A DNA stretch of 23,353 bases, taken from Syntrophobacterales bacterium. Its GTDB lineage: Bacteria > Desulfobacterota > Desulfobaccia > Desulfobaccales > 0-14-0-80-60-11. Position 1 is the stretch's first letter; each line of letters begins with the position of its first letter. The DNA lies in contig JALNYP010000063.1 in assembly GCA_023229795.1 (NCBI GenBank), forward strand, positions 1 through 23,353. The letters are read 5' to 3'. Shown here in pieces: positions 15,277-21,649 of the stretch. The notes under the pieces were generated by a model. It was not told where the DNA came from, searched no databases, and saw only the letters and a program-made list of their open reading frames with translations. The position numbers and the translations under genes are program-made.

Positions 15277-17082
15277 TTAAAACTGAATAATGGGCAACCG
15301 GCCCTTCCAGGTTGTGCCGTTCGCAAACTTGCAGAAATAGTCCAATGTTGGTAGCGCCCCCAGCAGTGCCGGCGGAAACAAATGCGACGGCCTTTCCCGC
15401 ACGGCCTCTGTGTACATGGAGTTAAACTGCATGGGGTCGTCTGATCGCGTCCCACTGCGATAGCCCTTGTCCACCCACCGCACCACCGTCTGCGGCAACG
15501 CCTCGGAAATATATTTCTGCGTCTCTCCGTCTATCACCCGAAAGACAATCCAGTTGTTCACGTTGCCTATGACCTGCCGGGCCCCGGCTGAAGTACCTGT
15601 GCGCACCATCAAATCCGCCAGGGTCTGGGTGGCTATCGCAATCCGAAATCCCGCTGACCGGCTCTTGTTCAGCAATTGCACCGCGGGATCGTTAACCACC
15701 TCCGCTGCCTCGTCCACAAAGACATTAAGCGGCCCCGGACGGGTCTGACCCTCCCGATTGCACCGGGCGCTGGCCACCGCCGATAATTCCGCCACCAGAA
15801 TAGAGCCAATGGCGCTGCCCACCGTCGGATCGGACAAACAGTCCAAACCGATGTAAAGCACGCCGTTTTTCTCGATAATCTTCGACAGATCCAACGCCGG
15901 CCGCGGGTCGCCGTCATCCGTCTCCGGAGATAACAAATATCTCATGTTGCCAGCAGTGAGCATGCTTAAAATCGGAATGAGCGACGAGATCATCTTTTGA
16001 AAATGCTCGCGGTTGTGCAAATACATGGTTTTCAGACCGTCAACCGCGGTCTCCGGTTTCTGTGCAGACAGCTGCTGATATTCCCTGAGTGCGTCGTCGA
16101 GCTTGGTTTTCTTGATTTCACGCCCAGGCCAATTATCGGCATAGTATTTCCTTAGAGCCAGCCAAAGGATATCCTCTACACCCCCCTCGACATAACGGCG
16201 CAATTCCATTAAATTCGGCTTTAACCCCAGATACACCATTCCGTGGATCACCGATTCCAGCGCCTTCCAACCAAAGGCCCACCACGGGTCAACTTTGGTT
16301 TCGGAGGGTATAAGCGCTGCCACCCGCGAGGCAACCTCCGTGGGCTCGTTCCAGTTCTTCAATGGGTCCAGACGCACGCTGCGCTCGGGAAACCCCCGAT
16401 GAAAAAACAGAAAGCGGTTCGCCGCACCCATCCGGGCGCAAGCCAGCCGCATGTTATCGCTTAAGTCTTTATCGCCCTTGGGGTCGATGACGATTACCGG
16501 CTCGTTGCGAAAGATCGCCTGGGAGATCATAAATTCGAATAACCGCGTCTTTCCTGTGCCGGTGCTGCCTACGATCAAGGTATGCCCTTCCAACTCCTGA
16601 ATCGGGACATCTAGATCCTCGTTATTGCGGTCGCCCAACCCATGAATCCATCTGCCCTCACTGCCCTGATACCACTCGGGGGGGTTGTCTATGATTTCGG
16701 TCGCCTTCTGGATTTCCTGTTGCCTCCAGGGGAAGCCGCGGCCTATCCAAACCTGCCCGCCAGGGGCCGACGATTTGCCCTTGGCTCGCTTGCCGCGACC
16801 GGTCGCTTTGTCTTTGATTACCTGCCAGGAGATGAAATCTATGCCTGCCTTACCTCCCTTCATCTGCCGCTCTTTCAGGTATCGCTGGAGCGCTGGCATA
16901 CTGCGGCCCAGCGCCATGCTGAGGCAAACAGCACCCATGGTCTGATAAACCAGAACCGGTAAGCTCATAGAGAGATACAAACCCAAAACCCCCAGGGAAG
17001 CCAGCAGCCAGACGACAAAAGCGGTAAATTCATAGTTGGGGCGGCGGACATAGGCGTATTCATGATCAGTAAATCTAGCCAT
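15277..17082 (-). CDS. traD: TraD, conjugative coupling ATPase (SXT/TOL type)
   Basis: 601 residues, typical of the SXT/TOL-type coupling factor. Two N-terminal membrane helices (about 20-60, FTAFVVWLLASLGVLGLYLS and a second) are followed by a cytoplasmic linker and a VirD4/TraG-like motor domain. Walker A is GSTGTGKT at about 171-178, followed by VIVIDPKGDKDL. Walker B is LNVFVDEAAE at about 450-459. A further motif is IAIATQTLADL. The protein hexamerises at the inner membrane and delivers the relaxase-DNA complex to the T4SS. I set the start at ATG 17082 because AGGAG lies five bases upstream; the longer form from 17109 has no proper site. It is preceded by small genes and followed by the ParB-methyltransferase fusion. 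Confidence 0.95.
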   Translation of the reverse strand: MARFTDHEYAYVRRPNYEFTAFVVWLLASLGVLGLYLSMSLPVLVYQTMGAVCLSMALGRSMPALQRYLKERQMKGGKAGIDFISWQVIKDKATGRGKRAKGKSSAPGGQVWIGRGFPWRQQEIQKATEIIDNPPEWYQGSEGRWIHGLGDRNNEDLDVPIQELEGHTLIVGSTGTGKTRLFEFMISQAIFRNEPVIVIDPKGDKDLSDNMRLACARMGAANRFLFFHRGFPERSVRLDPLKNWNEPTEVASRVAALIPSETKVDPWWAFGWKALESVIHGMVYLGLKPNLMELRRYVEGGVEDILWLALRKYYADNWPGREIKKTKLDDALREYQQLSAQKPETAVDGLKTMYLHNREHFQKMISSLIPILSMLTAGNMRYLLSPETDDGDPRPALDLSKIIEKNGVLYIGLDCLSDPTVGSAIGSILVAELSAVASARCNREGQTRPGPLNVFVDEAAEVVNDPAVQLLNKSRSAGFRIAIATQTLADLMVRTGTSAGARQVIGNVNNWIVFRVIDGETQKYISEALPQTVVRWVDKGYRSGTRSDDPMQFNSMYTEAVRERPSHLFPPALLGALPTLDYFCKFANGTTWKGRLPIIQF

Positions 17083-17151
17083 GGCTTCTCCTATAATTGC
17101 CCCGATCATACTCCGGATGATGAATACTCCCTCAACTCAAGCGGAGGGCTT

Positions 17152-17238
17152 CTATAGTGCCGTCTGCCCGACTCCGACAACCAGCGAGAGCACCAGGAAT
17201 ATGATGGATACCACCCCAAGGTTGACGCGCTGCAGCAT
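17152..17238 (-). CDS. Possible 28-residue membrane peptide upstream of traD
   Basis: An ATG at 17238 opens a short frame coding MLQRVNLGVVSIIFL followed by VLSLVVGVGQTAL, that is, one membrane helix with a short polar start. Codon choice is GC-rich at third positions like the neighbours. The same frame is open upstream to a TGA near 17334, inside the end of the DUF4325 gene, with protein-like content (EELQPVLSQHSAVETAPQKP) but no good start. It could therefore be a longer membrane-anchored peptide starting at a rare codon, or the product of a frameshift. No clear ribosome site. It fills most of the 176-base gap before traD. Confidence 0.3.
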   Translation of the reverse strand: MLQRVNLGVVSIIFLVLSLVVGVGQTAL

Positions 17239-17258
17239 CGGCTTCTGCGGAGCAGTTT

Positions 17259-17561
17259 CTACGGCGGAGTGCTGCGATAGTACAGGTTGCAGTTCTTCAC
17301 CACCCGCTTCAAAACAGCCTGGGCCTGCGAGTCAAGATTTGACACCTTCACCAGCCGGCGCAATTCCTCCATTTCAAAATCCCGCAGTAAAAAATCAAGG
17401 GAAGAATTGAAAAAGGGGGAGCCGATCACACAGACGCCGCTGAAATCAAGCTCAACCTCCCGGGCGGCCTGCAACTCGGGGATGAAGTGCTTATAAAGTC
17501 TGCGGCCATCAGCAACAGTAAGGCAATGATCCCCCACCACCTGGTGCACAAAGATTTTCAT
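17259..17561 (-). CDS. DUF4325/STAS-like small protein
   Basis: 100 residues. The order LTVADGRRLYKHFIPEL, then AREVELDFSGVCVIGSPFFN, then SSLDFLLRDF matches the STAS-like DUF4325 family: a helix, a beta-strand with DFSGV, and a serine at the start of the next helix. STAS-like folds act as regulatory or partner-binding modules; the FSPF/GSPF type serine is the phosphorylated position in anti-sigma-factor antagonists, though nothing shows that here. GGGAG lies eight bases before the ATG. The gene lies between small membrane ORFs and traD. Confidence 0.72.
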   Translation of the reverse strand: MKIFVHQVVGDHCLTVADGRRLYKHFIPELQAAREVELDFSGVCVIGSPFFNSSLDFLLRDFEMEELRRLVKVSNLDSQAQAVLKRVVKNCNLYYRSTPP

Positions 17562-17661
17562 GGCCTAAGCTCCCGAGGTTGCCAGGATATCCAGCCCCCC
17601 AGAACCCCAGGCCGGTAATCAGCGCAATCAGGGCAGCGACGATAGTGAGAGCATCCCCCAT
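17509..17661 (-). CDS. Possible 50-residue membrane peptide
   Basis: ATG 17661 opens a frame beginning MGDALTIVAALIALITGLGF, one membrane helix followed by a glycine-rich tail ending CAPGGGGSLPYCC. It overlaps the first 53 bases of the DUF4325 gene in another frame. The frame is open back to the stop of the 71-residue gene upstream, and its third positions are GC-rich, as expected for real coding sequence. No good ribosome site precedes the ATG, so translation would rely on coupling to the upstream gene. It fills an otherwise empty 157-base gap in a dense operon. Confidence 0.33.
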   Translation of the reverse strand: MGDALTIVAALIALITGLGFWGAGYPGNLGSLGHENLCAPGGGGSLPYCC

Positions 17662-17718
17662 GAAGACGCTGACATCGCAAATATGCTGTATTGCGGTTAG
17701 GATGGCTTTTCTCCCGTA

Positions 17719-17934
17719 TCACCGAAACTCACCCGGATTCCCATGGGCTCCGCTCCGGATATTGGTTCGGGGTCCTTCTTTGCGGGTCTGCCAGGTGATG
17801 ATCCGAGGGGCGATCCAGTTCTTAAAACATTCCCCGACATAGACCCCCACACCTCCCACCACGAGACAGACCTTTAGGGTGTGGGGTGCCATGCCGATCT
17901 TGGCGGCAATAACATTCAGGTGGGCATCTATCAT
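17719..17934 (-). CDS. Small single-helix protein, function unknown
   Basis: 71 residues: a short helical start (MIDAHLNVIAAKIGMAPHTL), one hydrophobic helix (VCLVVGGVGVYVGECF, about 22-37) and a basic tail (RIITWQTRKEG). GAGG lies six bases before the ATG, which overlaps the stop of the upstream gene as TAATG, a classic translational-coupling junction. I do not recognise a family. A membrane-tethered accessory factor near the coupling protein is plausible but unsupported. Confidence 0.62.
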   Translation of the reverse strand: MIDAHLNVIAAKIGMAPHTLKVCLVVGGVGVYVGECFKNWIAPRIITWQTRKEGPRTNIRSGAHGNPGEFR

Positions 17935-18149
17935 TACTTGACCTCACTGCTGCTGGGACGAGTCCCCCTGGCGCCCTTATAAGGACGATCCCCATCTTCA
18001 AACAACCAACCAATGGTTTCCCGGATGCCGTCCTCGTAGGTCAGGTCCGGATATTGGCTACCTCTCCCTGTCAGTTGTGTTTCTTCCACCGAATGCATGA
18101 GGTCTGCAATTTCATCAAAACTCCGGCTTAAAGATAGGTTTTCGGACAT
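17934..18149 (-). CDS. Small acidic protein, function unknown
   Basis: 71 residues, soluble, acidic in the middle (LTYEDGIRETIGWLFEDGD) with a basic, serine-rich tail. AAAGGAAACGAAA precedes the ATG, giving a good ribosome site, and the gene begins 11 bases after the double MobI-like gene. The helical N-terminus (FDEIADLMHSVEETQ) followed by YEDGIRETIGWLFE recalls small ICE-borne hypothetical proteins, but I cannot assign a function. Confidence 0.65.
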   Translation of the reverse strand: MSENLSLSRSFDEIADLMHSVEETQLTGRGSQYPDLTYEDGIRETIGWLFEDGDRPYKGARGTRPSSSEVK

Positions 18150-18160
18150 TTTCGTTTCCT

Positions 18161-19030
18161 TTAGTCGGCTTCCTTGGCGTATTGCTTCAGCGCCGTTATC
18201 GCCTGGGTCAACAAATCAACCTGCTTTCTGACCCGGGCAAACTCCAACTCCTTTTCCCAGATGAACTCCTGCTCTTCTTCCCCACAAAGCCGGCAGTGCG
18301 CCAACAAACGGGACCGGCGGATCGAATATCTGCCCTCCCGGGGGATCTGACGTTCAATGGGCTCGCGTGTAACGGGGTCGCAACCATTTGGCTTTACCCA
18401 CTCAACCGTGAAAGCGCCGTCGCCATTACCGGACACTATCATCGGTCTTAATTTCGTGCGCACATCCCCTGAAAGGCTAGAAAATACTTCGGCTGCCTCG
18501 CGGTGAGTGCGATCCTTTAAACTCATAAATACCATCGGCAGGGTATCGAGAACTTCCTGGGGCTCCATGCAGGCAACGGCAGTAACCGGCGTGGGGGTGT
18601 AGCCGCATTGCTCCGGCGTTACGGCTGTCCATAGGGCGCAGCACTGTCTCAGCGCACTGACTCCCTGGCCCAATAAAGCCACCTTCCGCCTCACCCGAGC
18701 AAATTCCCGCTCTTTCTCCCAGATGTAATCCTTTTCCCAACTGGCGCAGTTCCGGCAGTGTGAGAACAAACGGGATTTGGGTACTAAATAACCTCGCCCC
18801 TTCCGGATTGCCTTTAATATGGCCCGGCGGTTCGTAAAATTATAATAAACCAGCCTTTGCCAGATTATTGAAAAACTGCTGTATCCCTTATTCTGCACTA
18901 TCCGCGGACGCAGCTTCGTCTTTGCGCCAGGATGAGATAAATAACCATCGATGTCTTTTATCACCATGGCCGTCCGGTCTTTTAGACTGGCGATTTTTTC
19001 TTCTATTGCTTCTACGGCTTTATTTAACAT
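18161..19030 (-). CDS. Protein of two tandem MobI-like domains with HCxxC motifs
   Basis: 289 residues consisting of an internal duplication. Copy 1 (about 15-129) and copy 2 (about 170-284) share, in order: SLKDRT; TKLRPRIV / TKLRPMIV; a beta segment ending in IIW / VEW; a basic stretch with GY / RYS and the SRL motif; HCRNC (91-95) / HCRLC (245-249); and YIWEKEREFARVR / FIWEKELEFARVR. Each copy ends in a helix with VALLGQGVSALRQ / VDLLTQAITALKQ. The block order (RPRI, W strand, Y, WE, E.EFA.VR) resembles, from memory, MobI of SXT and IncA/C elements, a single-domain oriT-related transfer protein of about 150 residues; this is a tentative match. The HCxxC pairs suggest zinc or disulfide binding. 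I chose ATG 19030 (AGGAA eight bases upstream) over an upstream TTG. Confidence 0.75.
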   Translation of the reverse strand: MLNKAVEAIEEKIASLKDRTAMVIKDIDGYLSHPGAKTKLRPRIVQNKGYSSFSIIWQRLVYYNFTNRRAILKAIRKGRGYLVPKSRLFSHCRNCASWEKDYIWEKEREFARVRRKVALLGQGVSALRQCCALWTAVTPEQCGYTPTPVTAVACMEPQEVLDTLPMVFMSLKDRTHREAAEVFSSLSGDVRTKLRPMIVSGNGDGAFTVEWVKPNGCDPVTREPIERQIPREGRYSIRRSRLLAHCRLCGEEEQEFIWEKELEFARVRKQVDLLTQAITALKQYAKEAD

Positions 19031-19055
19031 CAAGTATTTCCTGAAGTTAGAGAGA

Positions 19056-19084
19056 AAGACCAAGAAGAGAGTAGGCGTGGTCTT
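19056..19084. repeat. Inverted repeat beside the double MobI-like gene
   Basis: AAGACCA (19056-19062) and TGGTCTT (19078-19084) form a 7-bp stem over 15 bases, in the 85-base gap upstream of the MobI-like gene. It has no T-run, so it is not an obvious terminator. It could be an operator or part of a DNA-processing site; nothing decides. Confidence 0.35.
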
Positions 19085-19115
19085 GGAAAAACTCGAATGA
19101 CGTTTACTCCTGGCA

Positions 19116-19664
19116 TTAGATCATCCCCAAGTTCGCCGCCCGCCAGATGACATAATCCACGGTGCCGATGCGGTCACCAGTTATCCTTGCCAGTTCGCCG
19201 CATAAGCCCTCCGGAGTCCTCCCGTACTGTCCGGAGACGCGCACTAGATGACGGTCAGGCTTACAAAAGTCCAGCCCGAGATTCTTGGCCAAGTGGTACT
19301 TCGTGATCTGGCCGATCCAAGGGAGGGACTGAAGCCAATCAAGAAGCTTATCGGTCGGTTGTATTTGATATTCCTGAAAAAGCTTTTCCCGGTTATCCCA
19401 AGCATCCTGGATCGCCGCCGCTTTCCCAGGATGATTAAAAACTGCTCGAACCGTGCAATTTCTTTCAAGTGCTCCAAGAATCCTGTACCAGATGCCACTG
19501 GCCACCTGATTTTTCATCCCAGAATTAAGAACTACCCAGGCGTACTCATGGAAGAAAGCAAGAGCGGTTTTCGGAGGTTTCACTGCCTCCGACCAGGCGA
19601 TCTCCTTGTCGTAACCGGCATTAAGCAGGACCTCTTTGAGATCAAGGTATTTCTCAGGACTCAC
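19116..19664 (-). CDS. HhH-GPD DNA glycosylase-like protein
   Basis: 182 residues. The C-terminal half carries a helix-hairpin-helix followed by the GPD-type aspartate: LPWIGQITKYHLAKNLG (114-130) then FCKPDRHLVRVS (133-144, aspartate 137), ending IGTVDYVIWRAANLGMI. This is the pattern of base-excision glycosylases. At the hairpin position that holds the catalytic lysine in EndoIII and OGG1 (two after the last hairpin glycine) there is isoleucine, so a monofunctional enzyme (AlkA-like) or a non-catalytic relative is expected. It starts at GTG with AGGGAG seven bases upstream and overlaps the preceding gene by 11 bases. A role in protecting or processing transferred DNA is inference. Confidence 0.72.
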   Translation of the reverse strand: MSPEKYLDLKEVLLNAGYDKEIAWSEAVKPPKTALAFFHEYAWVVLNSGMKNQVASGIWYRILGALERNCTVRAVFNHPGKAAAIQDAWDNREKLFQEYQIQPTDKLLDWLQSLPWIGQITKYHLAKNLGLDFCKPDRHLVRVSGQYGRTPEGLCGELARITGDRIGTVDYVIWRAANLGMI

Positions 19665-19959
19665 TGCAGGACTCCCTGGCCTTTCTTAAGGGCCCGCCAC
19701 ACAAATCTATATGCTGGCCCCGCATCCCTCGACGATTAACGGCGATAACCACGACTCCCAGAGAGCGAGCCGTGGCGATAAGACGGTCGAGATTACGGTC
19801 GAGCAAGTGAGCCCATTCTGTGGAACTGCGCTTGAAACATGACGGGGCTTCCGGCCAGTGACCAACGATGGGTTTCCACACATGCAGGGCCTGACCTCCC
19901 TGATCTGCGAAATCCATAGCGGCTTCGGCCTCTTCGTGCTGGAATAGTTTCATCACCAT
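19654..19959 (-). CDS. DUF4031-like small protein
   Basis: 101 residues from ATG 19959 (MVMKLFQHEE), which has AAGAAGAAT upstream; an ATG two codons later is equally possible. The C-terminal half, SSTEWAHLLDRNLDRLIATA then RSLGVVVIAVNRRGMRGQHI and DLCGGP, resembles DUF4031 proteins, which have a tryptophan-histidine motif, a helix, then a final H-[FIY]-D-L motif. The function of that family is unknown. Its end overlaps the start of the HhH-GPD gene, so the two are probably made together. Confidence 0.6.
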   Translation of the reverse strand: MVMKLFQHEEAEAAMDFADQGGQALHVWKPIVGHWPEAPSCFKRSSTEWAHLLDRNLDRLIATARSLGVVVIAVNRRGMRGQHIDLCGGPLRKARESCSES

Positions 19960-19975
19960 GATTCTTCTTTTACTG

Positions 19976-19996
19976 CTATCGTGTTTTCGTGTTATC
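19976..19996. repeat. Second copy of the CACGATAA-type repeat, inverted relative to 15245-15268
   Basis: Plus-strand CTATCGTG TTTTCGTG TTATC; read on the minus strand these are GATAA CACGAAAA CACGATAG. It codes the last residues of the two-TM protein and lies 17 bases upstream of the DUF4031-like start. It matches the CACGATAA units near 15245 in opposite orientation. Confidence 0.45.
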
Positions 19997-20296
19997 ATTC
20001 CAGACCAAACACAGATGGCGGACACGACCATAAAGCTTCAGGCATATTGCCCACAGATAGGGAGAACTCAGGTACAAAACGGTGGTGGCACCGACAACCA
20101 GGCAGAAAGCAAAGCCGTACTCCTTGAAGGCAGTGGACCACGTATTGAGATCCACATAAGAAAGACCGGGGTCTTTCTGAACCACCCAGCGCACCGGACC
20201 AAGAAACCAGGCGAATAGTGGCACCGCGGCGCAGACCTCCCTGCCAAGTTCGCCCCCAGCAGGCTCCCTATTCGTCAGGTTGGCTCTGATTTTCAT
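19976..20296 (-). CDS. Two-helix membrane protein, function unknown
   Basis: 106 residues from ATG 20296, which has GAGGAGAACC directly upstream; the in-frame upstream ATGs lack a site and lie inside the preceding gene. Two hydrophobic segments (CAAVPLFAWFLGPVRWVV and FAFCLVVGATTVLYLSSPYL) flank an extracytoplasmic or cytoplasmic loop (QKDPGLSYVDLNTWSTAFKE); the tail is basic. It overlaps the end of the VKOR-thioredoxin gene by 29 bases, so it may be a partner of that redox protein (inference). I do not recognise a family. Confidence 0.65.
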   Translation of the reverse strand: MKIRANLTNREPAGGELGREVCAAVPLFAWFLGPVRWVVQKDPGLSYVDLNTWSTAFKEYGFAFCLVVGATTVLYLSSPYLWAICLKLYGRVRHLCLVWNDNTKTR

Positions 20297-21449
20297 GGTT
20301 CTCCTCATCTGCATCCCCGGACTGTGGGGTTGTTTCAGCTTCATCCTGTCCATCTTGGAAATACACGCTGATATCCGGAACCTGTATCTCCGGTATCAGT
20401 GGTTCTGTGCCCTCAGTTTGGGCCTGCGCAACAAGAACCGAAGCCCCACGATCCTGCGAAACCCTGCCCCTGATCTTAAAGCCGTCGCGCCGAATCCCTT
20501 GAAGGCCGTCGGGATGGGCATCAGGCCCTATGCTGTCGCCATCGTCGGCGCAGTCCTTCCCCTTATCGAAACCGCACTCACCAGAATCATTCACCTGGGG
20601 GCCCGTAACCGTGCCCGCCGATCCACTGATAACCAACGGAATCTTGTTTACACCCATGCGGGCCAGCACCATCCGGTTGCGCATAAGGCCAAACCTGACC
20701 CTGAGCCATTCAAACCAACCCGCGGGCGCATGAACCGTCGCAGTCCAACACGCCTGAAACGCCTGATCTACGTTCAAGGTGTGCTTAAGTACGTTCTGAA
20801 ACGCCTCCACACGCTCGTAGTCACCAGATTTCAAGGCTACTGGGAAAAAAGCTACCCGGCCAGCGTCAACTTCCCCACCGGCCAGCAGCTTATTGATCTC
20901 AATCTTGCAACCAGGACATGAGGGACTGAAATATACCTTCACCCCCGAATTCGCCGACCCGTACACCGGCCAGGGATGCAGCGTCTCCTTGCCCAATAAG
21001 ACCAGGGCTACCAGAAACACCGCCGACCAGACCTTCACGGATAGCCGCCCCTGCATCTCCACCAGCCCCAACAGCCCCCAGATCAGCCCCACCAGCAGGC
21101 ATTCGCTGCATGGCATGTAAACCACTTGGAGGGCCAGCAAGACAATCTCCGCCCACAAACAGATATGCAGAAATCGCCGGTATACCGACAGCCGGCCCAG
21201 CGGACATAATAACAAGATCAGGCCGGTCCCGAAGGCGGCAGCTCCCCAGATATGCAGTGAAAGACCAAGGAAGCCGTATGCCTGGTACAACTTGCAGCCT
21301 TCGGTGAGGCAAAGCGCTTTGGTAAAGCCCAAGGCCGACCCCAGGCATAGCGCCAACCCGGTCAATAACAAAACCGCCGAAACCGTCCGGCTGTTCAGAT
21401 TAACCGACTCCATTAAACTTATGGGCCGAACTGGGGCGATGTCTCCCAT
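20268..21449 (-). CDS. VKOR-thioredoxin fusion, membrane disulfide-generating protein
   Basis: 393 residues. The N-terminal VKOR-like domain (about 20-155) has four or five membrane helices. The loop cysteines are C47 and C52 (CLTEGC) followed by YGFLGLSLHIWG, and the active CxxC in a later helix is C114-C117 (MPCSEC). A thioredoxin-like domain follows: VKVYFSPSCPGC (C178-C181), cis-proline in NKIPLV (about 275). The last 90 residues are acidic, glutamine-rich and probably disordered. Bacterial VKOR replaces DsbB: it takes electrons from its thioredoxin partner and passes them to quinone, making disulfides in the periplasm. I chose ATG 21449, with CAGGAG six bases upstream. It is the first gene of the long minus-strand unit. 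The VKOR call rests on cysteine spacing and topology, without a database search. Confidence 0.78.
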   Translation of the reverse strand: MGDIAPVRPISLMESVNLNSRTVSAVLLLTGLALCLGSALGFTKALCLTEGCKLYQAYGFLGLSLHIWGAAAFGTGLILLLCPLGRLSVYRRFLHICLWAEIVLLALQVVYMPCSECLLVGLIWGLLGLVEMQGRLSVKVWSAVFLVALVLLGKETLHPWPVYGSANSGVKVYFSPSCPGCKIEINKLLAGGEVDAGRVAFFPVALKSGDYERVEAFQNVLKHTLNVDQAFQACWTATVHAPAGWFEWLRVRFGLMRNRMVLARMGVNKIPLVISGSAGTVTGPQVNDSGECGFDKGKDCADDGDSIGPDAHPDGLQGIRRDGFKIRGRVSQDRGASVLVAQAQTEGTEPLIPEIQVPDISVYFQDGQDEAETTPQSGDADEENHENQSQPDE

Positions 21450-21534
21450 GGCGAACTCCTGAGCTTTTTGAAAACAGAATACCAAGGGGGTATTGGAGGC
21501 GGATTACTGAAAACTACTCAAAAACGCCCCTTTT

Positions 21535-21565
21535 CGATTTTCGGTAAGATTAAGGGTGAAAATCG
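21535..21565. repeat. Inverted repeat in the divergent intergenic region
   Basis: CGATTTTC (21535-21542) and GAAAATCG (21558-21565), separated by 15 bases, lie in the 200 bases between the divergent VKOR gene and toxin gene. They could be an operator for the minus-strand unit; I see no convincing promoter on that strand here. Confidence 0.35.
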
Positions 21566-21604
21566 GCGGAGTGTTGCAAACAATCCCTGAGCCAGATAAA
21601 AAGC

Positions 21605-21633
21605 TTGTAATATATAGTTTATAGTGTTATAGT
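21605..21633 (+). promoter_or_regulatory. Promoter of the toxin-antitoxin operon
   Basis: TTGTAA (21605-21610), a 17-base spacer and TATAGT (21628-21633) form a good sigma-70-like promoter. Transcription would begin about 10 bases before the toxin start, leaving a very short leader. Confidence 0.6.
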
Positions 21634-21642
21634 TTATAGTGT
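21613..21642. repeat. Perfect 15-bp tandem direct repeat over the toxin-antitoxin promoter
   Basis: TATAGTTTATAGTGT occurs twice in a row (21613-21627 and 21628-21642), covering the spacer, the -10 and the start region of the promoter. This placement fits an operator bound by the XRE antitoxin for autorepression, the usual control of HigBA-type operons. Confidence 0.7.
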
Positions 21643-21649
21643 TGAGGGG

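Noticed and set aside
17081..17410. 109-residue plus-strand open frame over the traD upstream gap
   Set aside because: Serine/threonine/proline-rich, unlike a real protein, and opposite to the DUF4325 gene and the better minus-strand micro-ORF.
20280..20921. 213-residue plus-strand open frame
   Set aside because: Shadow of the VKOR-thioredoxin gene; low-complexity composition without a domain.
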